Assembly: GCF_900009145.1 (NCBI RefSeq)
Contig: NZ_LN889796.1
Coordinates: 217,609 to 281,608, forward strand
Direction of reading: 5' to 3'
DNA: 64,000 nucleotides
Origin: Planktothrix tepida PCC 9214
GTDB taxonomy: Bacteria > Cyanobacteriota > Cyanobacteriia > Cyanobacteriales > Microcoleaceae
In this document: positions 1-9,611 of the stretch, one piece after another
Layout: each line of letters begins with the position of its first letter
Numbering within the stretch: position 1 is the stretch's first letter
Notes under the pieces: model-generated
What the model was told of the DNA's origin: nothing
Databases searched by the model: none
Seen by the model: only the letters and a program-made list of their open reading frames with translations
Position numbers and translations under genes: made by a program

Positions 1-2
1 AA

Positions 3-974
3 AGAAGACCTCGATGGGATGACAAGATGAAGTCACGATTAATTGAGTCATTCCTAATTAATATCCCTGTTCCACCCATTATTCTGTTTGAAATAGATTA
101 CAATTCTTATGAAGTCATGGATGGTCAACAGAGAATTACAGCAATTAAAGAGTTCTATGAAAACAAACTCAAACTAACAGGACTCGAACTTTGGCCAGAA
201 ATCAATGGACGTACTTATGATCAACTTCCAATTAAAGTTAAAGCAGGAATTGATCGTCGATCCATCTCATCTATTGTTATTATTGCAGAATCAACTTCTG
301 ATCCTGAAACAGCTTTGTTCCTCAAACAGAAAAGTTTTGAACGTTTTAATACCGGAGGCGTAGATTTAAGTCAGCAGGAAGTACGGAATTGTTTGTATCA
401 TGGGAAGTTTAATTCATTATTACTAGAATTATCTCGTAATCCTATCTTTACTCAATCTTGGGGAATTCCTATCGATGAAAATGACCCTGATTTATTAAAC
501 AATAATCTTTATAAAAAAATGGAAGATGCAGAATTAGTGCTTCGTTTCTTTGCCTTGAGAAATGTAGACCATTTTCAACGAGGAATGGAAGGATTTCTTG
601 ATCTTTATATGATCAAAAGTTCAAATTTTTCTGATGAGGATATTTTAATCCTAAAGGAAGTATTTTTAAAAACAATTAATCTAGCTTACCAAATTTATAA
701 CGATAATTTATTCAAACCCTTTGATCCAAAATCTAGGACTTGGAAGAAAGATTCCTATAAAGCTTATTATGATGCGGTCATGGTTGGATTTAATCGACAT
801 TTGGATAAAACTAAAATTTTAATTGATCAAAAAACAAAAATTATTGAAGAAACCCAGAAACTCTTTGAACGGGAAGAATCACGTCTTTTAACAGGAGGTG
901 GAAAAAGTAAAGCAGAAATTCAACAACGAATCCAAATCTTTGATGATATGCTATCGCAGGTTATTGGAGAATAG
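3..974 (+). CDS. DUF262 domain protein (GmrSD N-terminal-like), 5' end outside the window
   Basis: The frame is open from base 3 and the residues before the first ATG (27) read RRPRWDD, normal DUF262 sequence, so the true start lies upstream and this entry is partial. The ParB-like DUF262 motif DGQQR lies about 32 residues after the ATG at 27, followed by an ITAIKEFY helix; RFNTGGVDLSQQEVRNC further on is also typical. In GmrSD enzymes this fold couples NTP hydrolysis to DNA cleavage; many stand-alone DUF262 proteins sit beside HEPN nucleases. The stop is 6 bp before a HEPN gene, so the two probably form one operon. Role in phage or plasmid defence is inferred. Confidence 0.85.
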   Translation, partial: RRPRWDDKMKSRLIESFLINIPVPPIILFEIDYNSYEVMDGQQRITAIKEFYENKLKLTGLELWPEINGRTYDQLPIKVKAGIDRRSISSIVIIAESTSDPETALFLKQKSFERFNTGGVDLSQQEVRNCLYHGKFNSLLLELSRNPIFTQSWGIPIDENDPDLLNNNLYKKMEDAELVLRFFALRNVDHFQRGMEGFLDLYMIKSSNFSDEDILILKEVFLKTINLAYQIYNDNLFKPFDPKSRTWKKDSYKAYYDAVMVGFNRHLDKTKILIDQKTKIIEETQKLFEREESRLLTGGGKSKAEIQQRIQIFDDMLSQVIGE

Positions 975-980
975 CTTGCA

Positions 981-2045
981 ATGTTTGAGAATCTTTTAGA
1001 AACATCCAGTATAAAAATTGCAACTGTTCGTGCAATGCTCCAGACTAATGATAGACTTAGGGCAATTGTTTTTGGAAAACAAAGTTTAAATAAAGATCCA
1101 TTGCCGGAAAATAATGATTTTCTGGAATTGGCTCAAGAATTTCCTGGAGAAATTGAATGGAAAATCTATGACCACTGTGCTACTGTAATGCGATTGTACG
1201 CCATTTATGAACGATTTGTTGAAGATTTAATCTCCGAATGGTTACAACTTTTACCTGAGTTAATTTCCAGTTATTCCGATTTAGATGAAACAATTCAAAA
1301 TACCCATCGAGAGGGAATAGGACGATTATTAATATACCCGAAAAAGATACGATTTGAAGACCCTGAAAACCAAAATCTATCTATTTATTATAAAAAAGTG
1401 GTTCAAGGGTTTTTGGCTGCCCTTAGTGATCATGAAAAATACGAGTTACTTCCTGAAATTTTTATATTCCATGAACAAAATTTAAGAAAGGATGCGTTAG
1501 TGGAATTATTCACTAAAGCGGGAATTGAAAAGGCTTGGGAATGGATTATTCACCATCGACAGATTAAATATTTTATAGAGCAAGTCCGAGGAAATCAAAA
1601 TACCGCCGAAGCAGAACTTAAACAATTTATTCACTATCGGAATAAAGCAGCACATGGATCAATTAATGAAATTTTAGGAATTCAAGAATTGCTATATTTA
1701 GCAGATTTTGTCGAAGCATTATGCCAAGCTTTAGCTGAATTAGTAACTTATCAAATCCTTTTAAAAAAAGTATCCATTGGACAAGCTCAAAAAGTTGGAC
1801 GAGTTACGGAGTGGTTTAAAAAGCAAAAAGCAGCCATCGTAATAGTAGAGAATATAACTTTATCTGTAGGAGATAAGTTATTTCTAGTAAATGAAGAATC
1901 CTCTTATTGTTCTTTGACGAGAATTGAGAGTATTCAAATAGACAGTCAACCTAGAAATGAAGTTAAAATATCTTCTCCTACAGAAGTGGGATTAAAGTTT
2001 AATATTGATACTCGAAAAGGATTTAGCCTGTATCTAATCAATTAA
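981..2045 (+). CDS. HEPN-domain nuclease, MAE_28990/MAE_18760-like
   Basis: 354 residues. The HEPN signature R-x4-H is visible as RNKAAHG (R220, H225), the expected RNase site of the family. The N-terminal two thirds is helical and rich in aromatic residues; the last ~90 residues are beta-rich (VVENITLSVGDKLFLV) and may be a small binding domain. It follows the DUF262 gene by 6 bp, a pairing known for HEPN nucleases, and its last 8 bp overlap the convergent ABC ATPase gene. Probable toxin or abortive-infection effector with the DUF262 protein as partner; the exact RNA target cannot be read from sequence. Confidence 0.72.
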   Translation: MFENLLETSSIKIATVRAMLQTNDRLRAIVFGKQSLNKDPLPENNDFLELAQEFPGEIEWKIYDHCATVMRLYAIYERFVEDLISEWLQLLPELISSYSDLDETIQNTHREGIGRLLIYPKKIRFEDPENQNLSIYYKKVVQGFLAALSDHEKYELLPEIFIFHEQNLRKDALVELFTKAGIEKAWEWIIHHRQIKYFIEQVRGNQNTAEAELKQFIHYRNKAAHGSINEILGIQELLYLADFVEALCQALAELVTYQILLKKVSIGQAQKVGRVTEWFKKQKAAIVIVENITLSVGDKLFLVNEESSYCSLTRIESIQIDSQPRNEVKISSPTEVGLKFNIDTRKGFSLYLIN

Positions 2046-4011
2046 AGTTACTACTTCTAATATTTCCTGAAGGAATAGAAGCAATTAATTGACGAGTATA
2101 AGCTTGTTTGGGATGGCGATAAATTTCCTCGGCGGTTCCCATTTCTTCAATTTTTCCTTGATTCATTACAATCATGCGATCACTCATAAATTTAACCACA
2201 CTTAAATCATGGGAAATAAAAATATAAGTGAGATTAAATTCCGCTTGTAACTCTTTCAATAAGTTCAATACTTGCGCCTGTACCGACACATCTAACGCAG
2301 AAACAGATTCATCGCAAATAATAAATTTAGGGTTCAATGCTAACGCTCTGGCGATACAAATTCGTTGGCGTTGTCCGCCAGAAAATTCATGGGGATAACG
2401 TCGCATTAAATCAGGATTTAACCCCACTCGTTCTAATAAGTAAGCGACGCGATCGCGTTTTTCTTGAAACGTTTGTCCTACTGAATGAATAATTAACGGT
2501 TCCATGACCGCATCCCCAATGCTGATTCTAGGGTCAAGGGAACTAAAGGGATCTTGAAAAATAATTTGCAGATTCCGTCTGACCCAACGCATTTTTTGAT
2601 TAAATTGTTGTTGATTTTGGTAATTTTTAAACCCACTAAATATCGAGGTTTCTAACGGAGGAGCCGTAATATCCTGACCTTCAAAAAAGACTTGACCACT
2701 CAAAGGTCTAATCAGTTGTAAAATCGCTCTGGATAAGGTACTTTTTCCGCAGCCTGACTCTCCTACTAATCCTAATGTTTCCCCCGAATAGACATCAAAT
2801 GAAACATCATTAACCGCCATTAATAATCGTTTGGTTTTTCCTAATATTCCTGGGATTTTAAACGCAACTCTTAAATTTTTAACCGATAAAAGAGGTTGAT
2901 CTGAGGGTAAACTAGATAAAAATGCCTTAGATTTTAAAGCAATATTATTATAACTTTTAACAGGTTCTACTAAAGTCTTTTCTCGGATTTCTACCTCTCC
3001 ATTATCCAGCGTAATAATATCCATAAAATCAGCCACCGTTGGTAAACGTTCAGCCGGAGTATCTAACGTTGGACGACAAGCTAATAATCCTTTTGTATAG
3101 GGATTTTGAGGGGTTGTAAAAATTTGCTGAATTGTTCCAGATTCAACTATTTTCCCTTGGAACATCACCGCCACTTGATCCGCAATTTGAGCTACAATTC
3201 CCAAATCATGGGTAATAAAAATCATCGCCATCCCTCGGCGTTCTTGTAATTCTTGAAGTAAATCTAATATTGTTGCTTGTACCGTCACATCTAACGCCGT
3301 TGTCGGTTCATCTGCAATTAATAATATCGGGTTACAAGAAATTGCCATTGCAATCATCACCCGTTGCAATTGTCCCCCCGATAATTCATGGGGATATCGA
3401 TCTAACATGGCTCGTTTTTGAGCATTAATTTGTTGAATCACTTCCCGTTTTCGGCTCCGTTTATCTTGTAATTCCTGGGGAGAACGAGAGATTGATTGAT
3501 GTTTTTGTGCTTCTAACGCTTGCTGCATTAATTCATCATCACTGGGGAGTAATTTCACTTCCTGTAATAATGATGCGGCTTTCCACATCGCCTGTTTTGG
3601 AGAAACCTGTTCATGCTGCATAATGGCTTCTGTTAATTGAAACCCAATGGTAAAAACGGGGTTTAAAGAGGTCATGGGTTCCTGAAAAATCATGGAAATT
3701 TGACCGCCTCGATAGGTTTGTTTTTGAGTCGGTGAAAGTTGCAATAAATTAACAGGTTGGGAATAGGGACTATAATCTTCAGATTCAGGAATTTGAAACT
3801 CAATTTCTCCCTCTACTTTCGCGGTGGCGGTGGAAAGTAACCCCATAATTGCCAAGGCGGTCACGGATTTTCCTGAACCGGACTCTCCCACAATTCCTAA
3901 CGTTTCTCCCCGTCCCACCTGAAAGGAAATTCCATCAACGGCGGTAACAGTCCGTTCATCGGTGTCAAACTCAACCCGCAGATCATTCACATTCAGAACA
4001 ACATATTGCAT
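2038..4011 (-). CDS. Dipeptide/oligopeptide ABC transporter, fused double ATP-binding protein
   Basis: 657 residues with two complete ABC ATPase modules in one chain (DppD-DppF type fusion, as in GsiA/YejF). Module 1: Walker A GESGSGKS near residue 40, signature LSGGQLQRV, Walker B LLIADEPTTALD. Module 2: Walker A GESGCGKS near 415, signature FSGGQRQRI, Walker B FIICDESVSALD, each followed by the oligopeptide C-terminal extension (YTKGLLACRPTL; YTRQLIASIPSG). It would energise import of small peptides, glutathione or nickel-like ligands through DppB/DppC permeases, which are not in this window. No cognate binding protein is adjacent, so the substrate is unknown. Confidence 0.93.
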   Translation of the reverse strand: MQYVVLNVNDLRVEFDTDERTVTAVDGISFQVGRGETLGIVGESGSGKSVTALAIMGLLSTATAKVEGEIEFQIPESEDYSPYSQPVNLLQLSPTQKQTYRGGQISMIFQEPMTSLNPVFTIGFQLTEAIMQHEQVSPKQAMWKAASLLQEVKLLPSDDELMQQALEAQKHQSISRSPQELQDKRSRKREVIQQINAQKRAMLDRYPHELSGGQLQRVMIAMAISCNPILLIADEPTTALDVTVQATILDLLQELQERRGMAMIFITHDLGIVAQIADQVAVMFQGKIVESGTIQQIFTTPQNPYTKGLLACRPTLDTPAERLPTVADFMDIITLDNGEVEIREKTLVEPVKSYNNIALKSKAFLSSLPSDQPLLSVKNLRVAFKIPGILGKTKRLLMAVNDVSFDVYSGETLGLVGESGCGKSTLSRAILQLIRPLSGQVFFEGQDITAPPLETSIFSGFKNYQNQQQFNQKMRWVRRNLQIIFQDPFSSLDPRISIGDAVMEPLIIHSVGQTFQEKRDRVAYLLERVGLNPDLMRRYPHEFSGGQRQRICIARALALNPKFIICDESVSALDVSVQAQVLNLLKELQAEFNLTYIFISHDLSVVKFMSDRMIVMNQGKIEEMGTAEEIYRHPKQAYTRQLIASIPSGNIRSSNFN

Positions 4012-4159
4012 GGAAGTTACCGCCTCTATACATTTCTATATCTTGAATCAATTTAACAGAAGATCGGGGAATAGGGGATAGAATGGCGTTGGACAAACCC
4101 GAAAGGATTGCATCAATGCTAAAATCCGAAAATAGAAAAAATAGCGACTTTACTCAATT

Positions 4160-4363
4160 ATGAATATTAAAGCTATTGTTCACGAAGCTGAAGAGGGAGG
4201 GTATTGGGCAGAAGTTCCTGCACTCCCTGGATGTGTGACCCAAGGAGAAACTTGGGAAGAAGTGATGAAAAATCTGCAAGAAGCGATACAAGGTTGGTTA
4301 GAGGTGGCAAATGAAAGTCTAAAGGAAAAAGAAACTGACCGCATTGTGGAAATTGCAGTATGA
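4160..4363 (+). CDS. HicB-family antitoxin, short form
   Basis: 67 residues of the partial-RNase-H HicB fold: MNIKAIVHEAEEGGYWAEVP, then LPGCVTQGETWEEVMKNLQEAI. HicB antitoxins bind and neutralise the HicA mRNA interferase; this short form lacks an obvious C-terminal DNA-binding domain. Its stop codon overlaps the ATG of a hicA remnant (ATGA), the normal hicB-hicA arrangement, but that toxin is destroyed. It therefore seems to be an antitoxin without its toxin, unless it cross-neutralises the intact HicA at 4710. Confidence 0.88.
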   Translation: MNIKAIVHEAEEGGYWAEVPALPGCVTQGETWEEVMKNLQEAIQGWLEVANESLKEKETDRIVEIAV

Positions 4364-4464
4364 AATCAATTTCTGGGAAAAAATTTTGTAAAATCTTGGT
4401 TAGAAAAGGCTGGATTTTAAAAGAATCAAAGGTTGAGTTTAACTTATTCTTAAGGAAACTTTAA
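4360..4464 (+). pseudogene. hicA toxin remnant (34 codons)
   Basis: An ATG overlapping the hicB stop opens MKSISGKKFCKILVRKGW, the canonical HicA N-terminus. After ILK the frame slips: a one-base-longer A run would give RIKG, the residues that normally precede the catalytic SHH of HicA. The following bases do not encode SHH, so both a frameshift and a deletion have occurred. The product (34 aa, versus ~60-80 for an intact HicA) lacks the catalytic histidine. It ends immediately before the next hicB start, consistent with recombination between two neighbouring HicBA modules. Confidence 0.8.
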
Positions 4465-4710
4465 ATGATGTTAACAGATTATATTTATGCAGCCATGAAT
4501 CGAGCAAAATATGAGATCTTAGAGGATGGGATATTTTATGGAGAAATACCTGACTGTCAGGGTGTTTGGAGTAGTGGCAAAACCTTAGAAGAATGTCGGG
4601 AAAATTTACAAGATGCGTTAGAAGGATGGATCATTTTAGGGTTACGTTTAGGTCATCAATTACCGATTTTAGATCAGATTAACTTAAATTTTGAAAACGA
4701 GGTTGCTTAA
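4465..4710 (+). CDS. HicB-family antitoxin (partner of the intact HicA)
   Basis: 81 residues, HicB fold: YEILEDGIFYGEIPDCQGVW, then SSGKTLEECRENLQDALEGWIILGL. An AAGGAA ribosome-binding site lies about 7 bases before the first of two adjacent ATGs. The stop overlaps the ATG of hicA by one base (TAATG), so the pair is translationally coupled. Predicted to bind HicA and repress its own promoter. It is diverged from the HicB 100 bp upstream, so the two modules are probably independent acquisitions rather than a recent duplication. Confidence 0.88.
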   Translation: MMLTDYIYAAMNRAKYEILEDGIFYGEIPDCQGVWSSGKTLEECRENLQDALEGWIILGLRLGHQLPILDQINLNFENEVA

Positions 4711-4928
4711 TGCCACCATTTTCTGCAATTAAATGGAAAGATTTTGTGCGTTATTTGAAACTAGCTGGTTTTCAAGGGCCATATCCTGGGGGAAAACATC
4801 AATATATGATTAAGGATGAAGTCAGGTTAACTATTCCTAATCCTCATCAAGGTGATATTAGTAAAAATTTACTGAGTCGGCTGTTACGTCAGGCGAATAT
4901 TAGCCGAGATGAATGGGAAAAACTATAA
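4710..4928 (+). CDS. hicA: HicA-family mRNA interferase toxin
   Basis: 72 residues with a dsRBD-like HicA fold: WKDFVRYLKLAGFQGP, then the conserved GGKHQYM segment carrying the catalytic histidine, then LTIPNPHQGDISKNLLSRLLRQANIS. HicA cleaves mRNA independently of ribosomes when unbound. Full length for the family and coupled to the preceding hicB by a one-base overlap. This is the one clearly complete toxin-antitoxin module in the window. Confidence 0.9.
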   Translation: MPPFSAIKWKDFVRYLKLAGFQGPYPGGKHQYMIKDEVRLTIPNPHQGDISKNLLSRLLRQANISRDEWEKL

Positions 4929-5018
4929 TAAATTGCCCTAGATAGTCAGTGAGTGAGGACGCGGATACTGGATTATCATTCAAGGTTAAGCGATCACTTT
5001 CTATTATATCTTAATTCC

Positions 5019-8000
5019 CTAATCTGTTATCCCCTCAACTATTTTGATTTCTGCTTCTGTTAATCCATATAATTGATAAACCAGTTGATCAATTTTTGTT
5101 TCAAAATTCTTAACATCTTCCTCTTGAGGATTAAGACATTTTTCAACAAGGTTTGTTATGGCTTGACACTCTGATTGGCTGGAGGTGGGAATAGGGAAAT
5201 CTTTCATAAATATTGAGCTTGGTTCGTAGAAATCCCCCTGTAATTTTGATAGTAAATTCTGAAACAAAAACCCCACAACCCTAGAGTTAAGAACTGCGAG
5301 TAGAAATTTATCATTGGTAGGAATAATAAATGCTTTCTGATTTGTGTAATAGCCTAATTCATCCCAAGCAAATTCATTAATCTTACAAATATTTGGATAA
5401 ATAATTTTAGATTCTTCAAATTCTTTCCAGTAAATACAAGATCGCAATTCCCAAAAGAATTTACCTTGATCGCATCTTTTAATTAAGGCTTCCTTAAATT
5501 GATTAAAATATTGATAAATCGCAGGGTATGTGTTATAAAAAATCTTTTCTGCTTCTTTTTCTGGTTGATCAGACCAAGGATGTTTTTTATTTTCAGAAGA
5601 CTCAATTTTGATCAAATATTGATCAGCAAAATCTACTCGCCATCTTTTAACATCACGACCACGCAGCAAAGGTTTAATAACTTCCGCAGATGAAGAATGT
5701 TCAGCGATTAATTTATCTCTTGTTTGGCGATCAATGATAAAAGCCTCGTTAAATCCTGTTTTAATACCATAATAAAATCTACCATTTACATATTCTCCTA
5801 ACGGTGTACCAGTATTTTGCAGTTTCGCCAGCAAGTCCAATACCTGAGAAGATTCTAGTCGCCAGCCATCAGATTTTAAGTTTCTCTGAGGAATTATCAA
5901 ACTATCCTGCTCTAAAACCGTCACAAATTGTGCAATATTTTGTTTTTTTGTTAGATCCCATGATAAAGCTTTTAATTCATTCGCGTCAGATTTAAATTTA
6001 CTTAAAGAGATAATGCTAGGATAAGCGATCGCTTCTTCAAAAACCGGAAAATCACCGAAATCGATTAAATGATAAATCGTTGTTTTATCTGTCAAAAGTT
6101 GACGTAACTTTTCACCATAACCTGCTCTCAAATATTTATTAGAGGAGATATAAATTAAATTACCTTTTGCTTTTAATATATGCAAACCTAATTCATAAAA
6201 GTAAACAAATATATCACTAATACCTGTATAACATTGATAATTTTTCTGTAAAATTGCCTTAAATTCCTTAATCTCTTCTTGTCTAATATAAGGCGGATTA
6301 CCTATCACAACATCAAACCCAATAAACTTTCCTGTATCATCCAAAACTTCAGGAAACTCAAACCGCCATTCAAACGCATTTTCATAAATCTTACCGCTTT
6401 CGATTTCCTCAATTTCCACTCTTAACTTATCAATCTCATTATTTAACTTAGCAATTTTCCTTTCCCGTGCTTTCTGTTCCGCTTTAGTTTCCTCAAATAA
6501 TAAAAGTTGATTCTCTAATTTATCAATTTCTCCCTCTAACTGTCTTAACTTCGTTTTCTTGGGGTCAGTTCCTTGAAGGGTGGTTTTAAAATTACCTTTA
6601 ATGGTATTCATAAACTTTTCCATCTCTCGCTTTTGCTGTTTATTCTCAGCATGACGATAGGTTTCAACCGCATTTTGATAAGTTTCAATATCAATTTTAT
6701 TTTTCTTTAATGCTGGTTTTAAATCCGCATCCAAAGGAAACCGACTAATTAACGAGTTACCGCATTTTATATTAATATCAATATTCGGTAAAGTTTCCAA
6801 TTCCGTGTAATTACTCTCCACTTTATAATAGGCATTTTTTAACAATTCTATCCATAACCTTAACCGACAAATTTTAACCGAGTTCGGGTTAATATCTACC
6901 CCAAATAAACAATTTTCGATAATCGTTTGTTTTTCGTGAAATAAAGTTTCTTGGATACGTTGACTTTCTTTATTTTGAGGGGTATATTTAAACGGTTGAT
7001 TATCTTCGTCGGTAATGATTAATTCATCATTTTCTACCGTAATTTGATATTCTTTTAATCGCTTTCCCTCTTGATCTTGTAAAATCTTCAAATCATGCTT
7101 AATGGCGATCAGTTCGTTTAACGCTGACACTAAAAAATGTCCTGACCCCACCGCCGGATCACAAATTTTAAGACGGTTGATAATTTGATTTGCTTCGGTT
7201 CTATCTTCAATTTTATCATACAAATCATCCAATGTTTGACAATTCCAACCTTTAATTTCATTAAATTTCTGAACAACCGCTTTCCGCAGAGTTTCTCGAC
7301 ACATATACATGGTAATAAAACCTGGGGTAAAATATGACCCATCTTTATAACCGTTAATTTTCTCGAAAATTAATCCTAAAACCGACGCATTAATTAAGGT
7401 TTTTTGTTCCTCTTGAATTCCTTCTGACCCTTCGCTACTAAAATCATAAGCATCCAGAAACTCAAATAAATAGTGTAGGGTGTTGAGTTCTCCCGTCCGT
7501 TTATTTCCGTTAGCATCTTTTAAAACCGTTGATGAAAAAATCGGGAGTTTTTCTTCTCTAAGATTACTAATAACAATAGTTTGATGTTCAAGTTCAGTGG
7601 GTTCAAACAGGGAACTATTCAAATAAGGAACCTGAGAAAATATTCCTGTTAAATCCGGTTTTCGTTCACTGGATTTAACCGCTAAGACTTGGAAAAATAA
7701 CCGATCTAAATCACCCAAATCATGAATTTTATTTGTATTTAAAAAAGCAAAATCACGATTTCCTTTATGGTAAGTGATTAATTGAGATTCTAATAATTTT
7801 AAGAATAAAATCCGGTTGACCCAAGTAATCGATAATTCTAACGCAATATTAAAAAGTTTTTCGGGTTCAGTTTCTCCAAATTGTTCGGGGTTTTCCAGTC
7901 GAGAAATTTTATCTAAACTATCGAGTTGTAAAATAGCATTTTCAATCAGTGAACCCGGATTTTGTTTATCTTTGGGTAGACGTTGGATTAGTTTTTTATT

Positions 8001-8801
8001 CTTTTCTTTGGTTTCAGTTAAACCAATAATATACAGTAATTCACTATAAAACCCTTTATCTAAAGTATTACTATCATTCGCAATGGGTAATTTTAATAAA
8101 TGTTGAGGAGACAGTAACTTAAATAAAGCAATCAATTTTTCATCATCTTCAGGGTTATTATTTCTAACAAATTGTTCATAATCTCGAATATCAAAATAAG
8201 TAAATATTATTTCATCTTTAATAGCTTCAATGGCAGGTTTAGCAATTTCTTTATAGAAAAAATCCGTTGTTTTACCCGTTAAGCGTCCGGCTTCAAAATC
8301 TTCAAATTGTTGAATTAATGGTTTATTTTCACAAAAATATTTTTCAAAACTCTGAGCATCAAAAATAAACCATTCATAAATATTAGTAATAATTAAATAT
8401 TTAATTTCTAGGTTTTTATTGTTAATTCGTTCTCTTAAAAAATATAAAACTAACTCTTGTAAAGCTTTAGCATTAAGGTTTTCAACCTTCACCATTTCAG
8501 CTTTATTTTTGGGTTTTTTAACTTCTAAAATAATACCGACACTGCTTTTAGACTCTTTTTGATTGTGAATAACCAGATCATTTCGTTCTTTAGTATTAAT
8601 AAAATAGTTAGGACTATAATAGGTATTTTTCAGGAAATCAGCCATGAGATTTTTATGAAATTCTTCTGACTCCTTTTCATTAATGTGATCAAGGAGATTA
8701 ATCAAATTAGCTTTAAATTGTTCAATATCGCTCCTGCTGACTTTAACTTTCAGAAACGCTTTATTTAATGCTTCTCTGGGTTGTCTGGGGTGATTGTTCA
8801 T
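5019..8801 (-). CDS. Type IIG / Eco57I-family restriction endonuclease-methyltransferase
   Basis: About 1260 residues. N-terminus: PD-(D/E)XK-like nuclease (NDLVIH, then GIILEVKKPK). Middle: N6-adenine methyltransferase with SAM motif I DPAVGSGHF (D548) and catalytic motif IV NPPY (N835), with a charged coiled-coil segment between them. C-terminus: target-recognition region (YYGIKTGFNEAFIID, LLRGRDVKRW). One chain would cut and methylate the same site. I start it at the ATG at 8801, which has a GAGG 8 bases upstream; an in-frame TTG at 8822 is also open. No separate specificity gene is adjacent. A stand-alone methylase such as BREX PglX is the alternative, but the N-terminal nuclease motif argues against it. 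Confidence 0.88.
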   Translation of the reverse strand: MNNHPRQPREALNKAFLKVKVSRSDIEQFKANLINLLDHINEKESEEFHKNLMADFLKNTYYSPNYFINTKERNDLVIHNQKESKSSVGIILEVKKPKNKAEMVKVENLNAKALQELVLYFLRERINNKNLEIKYLIITNIYEWFIFDAQSFEKYFCENKPLIQQFEDFEAGRLTGKTTDFFYKEIAKPAIEAIKDEIIFTYFDIRDYEQFVRNNNPEDDEKLIALFKLLSPQHLLKLPIANDSNTLDKGFYSELLYIIGLTETKEKNKKLIQRLPKDKQNPGSLIENAILQLDSLDKISRLENPEQFGETEPEKLFNIALELSITWVNRILFLKLLESQLITYHKGNRDFAFLNTNKIHDLGDLDRLFFQVLAVKSSERKPDLTGIFSQVPYLNSSLFEPTELEHQTIVISNLREEKLPIFSSTVLKDANGNKRTGELNTLHYLFEFLDAYDFSSEGSEGIQEEQKTLINASVLGLIFEKINGYKDGSYFTPGFITMYMCRETLRKAVVQKFNEIKGWNCQTLDDLYDKIEDRTEANQIINRLKICDPAVGSGHFLVSALNELIAIKHDLKILQDQEGKRLKEYQITVENDELIITDEDNQPFKYTPQNKESQRIQETLFHEKQTIIENCLFGVDINPNSVKICRLRLWIELLKNAYYKVESNYTELETLPNIDINIKCGNSLISRFPLDADLKPALKKNKIDIETYQNAVETYRHAENKQQKREMEKFMNTIKGNFKTTLQGTDPKKTKLRQLEGEIDKLENQLLLFEETKAEQKARERKIAKLNNEIDKLRVEIEEIESGKIYENAFEWRFEFPEVLDDTGKFIGFDVVIGNPPYIRQEEIKEFKAILQKNYQCYTGISDIFVYFYELGLHILKAKGNLIYISSNKYLRAGYGEKLRQLLTDKTTIYHLIDFGDFPVFEEAIAYPSIISLSKFKSDANELKALSWDLTKKQNIAQFVTVLEQDSLIIPQRNLKSDGWRLESSQVLDLLAKLQNTGTPLGEYVNGRFYYGIKTGFNEAFIIDRQTRDKLIAEHSSSAEVIKPLLRGRDVKRWRVDFADQYLIKIESSENKKHPWSDQPEKEAEKIFYNTYPAIYQYFNQFKEALIKRCDQGKFFWELRSCIYWKEFEESKIIYPNICKINEFAWDELGYYTNQKAFIIPTNDKFLLAVLNSRVVGFLFQNLLSKLQGDFYEPSSIFMKDFPIPTSSQSECQAITNLVEKCLNPQEEDVKNFETKIDQLVYQLYGLTEAEIKIVEGITD

Positions 8802-8833
8802 GCTCAAAACCTCAAGAAACAAGACTGATCATC

Positions 8834-8948
8834 GTTCCCAGGCTAAAGCTTGGGAATGGTTCAGGGGATTCTACCTCCAAATTAATTCTATTGTATGGGA
8901 GGCAGAGCCTCCTGATGAGCATTTCTAGGTCGAACCTAGAAACGAGGG
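8834..8948. repeat. Nested-palindrome interspersed repeat, copy 1
   Basis: Three consecutive palindromes: GTTCCCAGGCT/AGCTTGGGAAT, then GGAGGCAGAGCCTCC, then TTTCTAGGTCGAACCTAGAA followed by CGAGGG. The same order of modules occurs at 25163-25268. It lies just upstream of the type IIG gene and could fold into a multi-hairpin RNA. Confidence 0.8.
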
Positions 8949-8965
8949 AAACATCTACATCCCAG

Positions 8966-9030
8966 AGAAACCGGGTTTCTGCGTTGATATGGCTAACCTA
9001 CCCAGAAACCTGTTGAGAAACCCGGTTTCT
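8966..9030. repeat. Paired AGAAACCCGGTTTCT palindromes
   Basis: AGAAACCGGGTTTCT at 8966-8980 and AGAAACCCGGTTTCT at 9016-9030, plus a partial AGAAACCTG between them. Each unit is a near-perfect palindrome and the two can also pair with each other. Same family as the pairs near 19.8, 22.9, 29.2, 39.2 and 59.3 kb. Confidence 0.85.
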
Positions 9031-9098
9031 GAATATATAGAGTCAATTCCACAATGTAACGAAATATTACAATAATGCCGTCATAGAGGTATAGCGTC

Positions 9099-9127
9099 TT
9101 GACATCTGAGAAGGGGTTCGTTATCTT
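9099..9127 (+). promoter_or_regulatory. Sigma-70-type promoter for the RHH-ycf46 cluster
   Basis: TTGACA at 9099-9104 and TATCTT at 9122-9127 with a 17-bp spacer, the ideal bacterial housekeeping spacing. Transcription would begin about 30 bases before the ATG at 9163. Confidence 0.65.
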
Positions 9128-9162
9128 GAAATACATACCCGGGTACACAAGTTCACTGTCCT

Positions 9163-9513
9163 ATGCAAAATAAGCAAAAGGTAACTCTCTATCTCCCGCC
9201 TGAACTGCACCGCAAATTAAAAATTAAAGCGGCAGTTGAATCAGAACCGATGTCATCCATTGCTGAACGAGCCATTGTTTTCTACCTGACTAATCCCGAA
9301 TTGGTAGACGAAGTGGAGACATCCTACGGACAAACCCATCGGGTTTACTCCTGTCCAGATTGTTCCAGTTCCATTGTCATGAAGGAAGGGGAATTGACCT
9401 CATTAAGAGAACAACCCAGTGTCCTATCCGATGATGAACTCCCCGTCCAATCCGTCAGAGATGTTGAATCGACAACGGCCCAATCGGGAGAAGAAGAACT
9501 GGTTCCCTGCTAA
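9163..9513 (+). CDS. Ribbon-helix-helix (CopG-like) protein with CPDC motif
   Basis: 116 residues. The N-terminus is a ribbon-helix-helix fold: KVTLYLPPELHRKLKIKAAV, then SSIAERAIVFYL. A CxxC (SCPDCSS) follows near residue 64, then an acidic tail. RHH proteins bind DNA as dimers; the single CPDC could bind metal only if shared between subunits. It precedes ycf46 by ~100 bp in the same direction behind a good promoter and probably belongs to the same transcription unit. Regulator versus structural role is undecided. Confidence 0.75.
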   Translation: MQNKQKVTLYLPPELHRKLKIKAAVESEPMSSIAERAIVFYLTNPELVDEVETSYGQTHRVYSCPDCSSSIVMKEGELTSLREQPSVLSDDELPVQSVRDVESTTAQSGEEELVPC

Positions 9514-9611
9514 ATCCCTGGCTTCGATGCTGGCGCGAGTTGTGTTCAGAATCGGACGTTAGGAATCGGAAATTCTGTAAACGTTACACCGTCTCTATTG
9601 GATCGAGGACT

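Noticed and set aside
5019-8801. BREX PglX identification
   Set aside because: N-terminal nuclease motif present and no brx genes nearby; type IIG fits better.
8768-9016. Plus-strand 82-aa frame
   Set aside because: Made of repeat palindromes and the antisense start of the type IIG gene.
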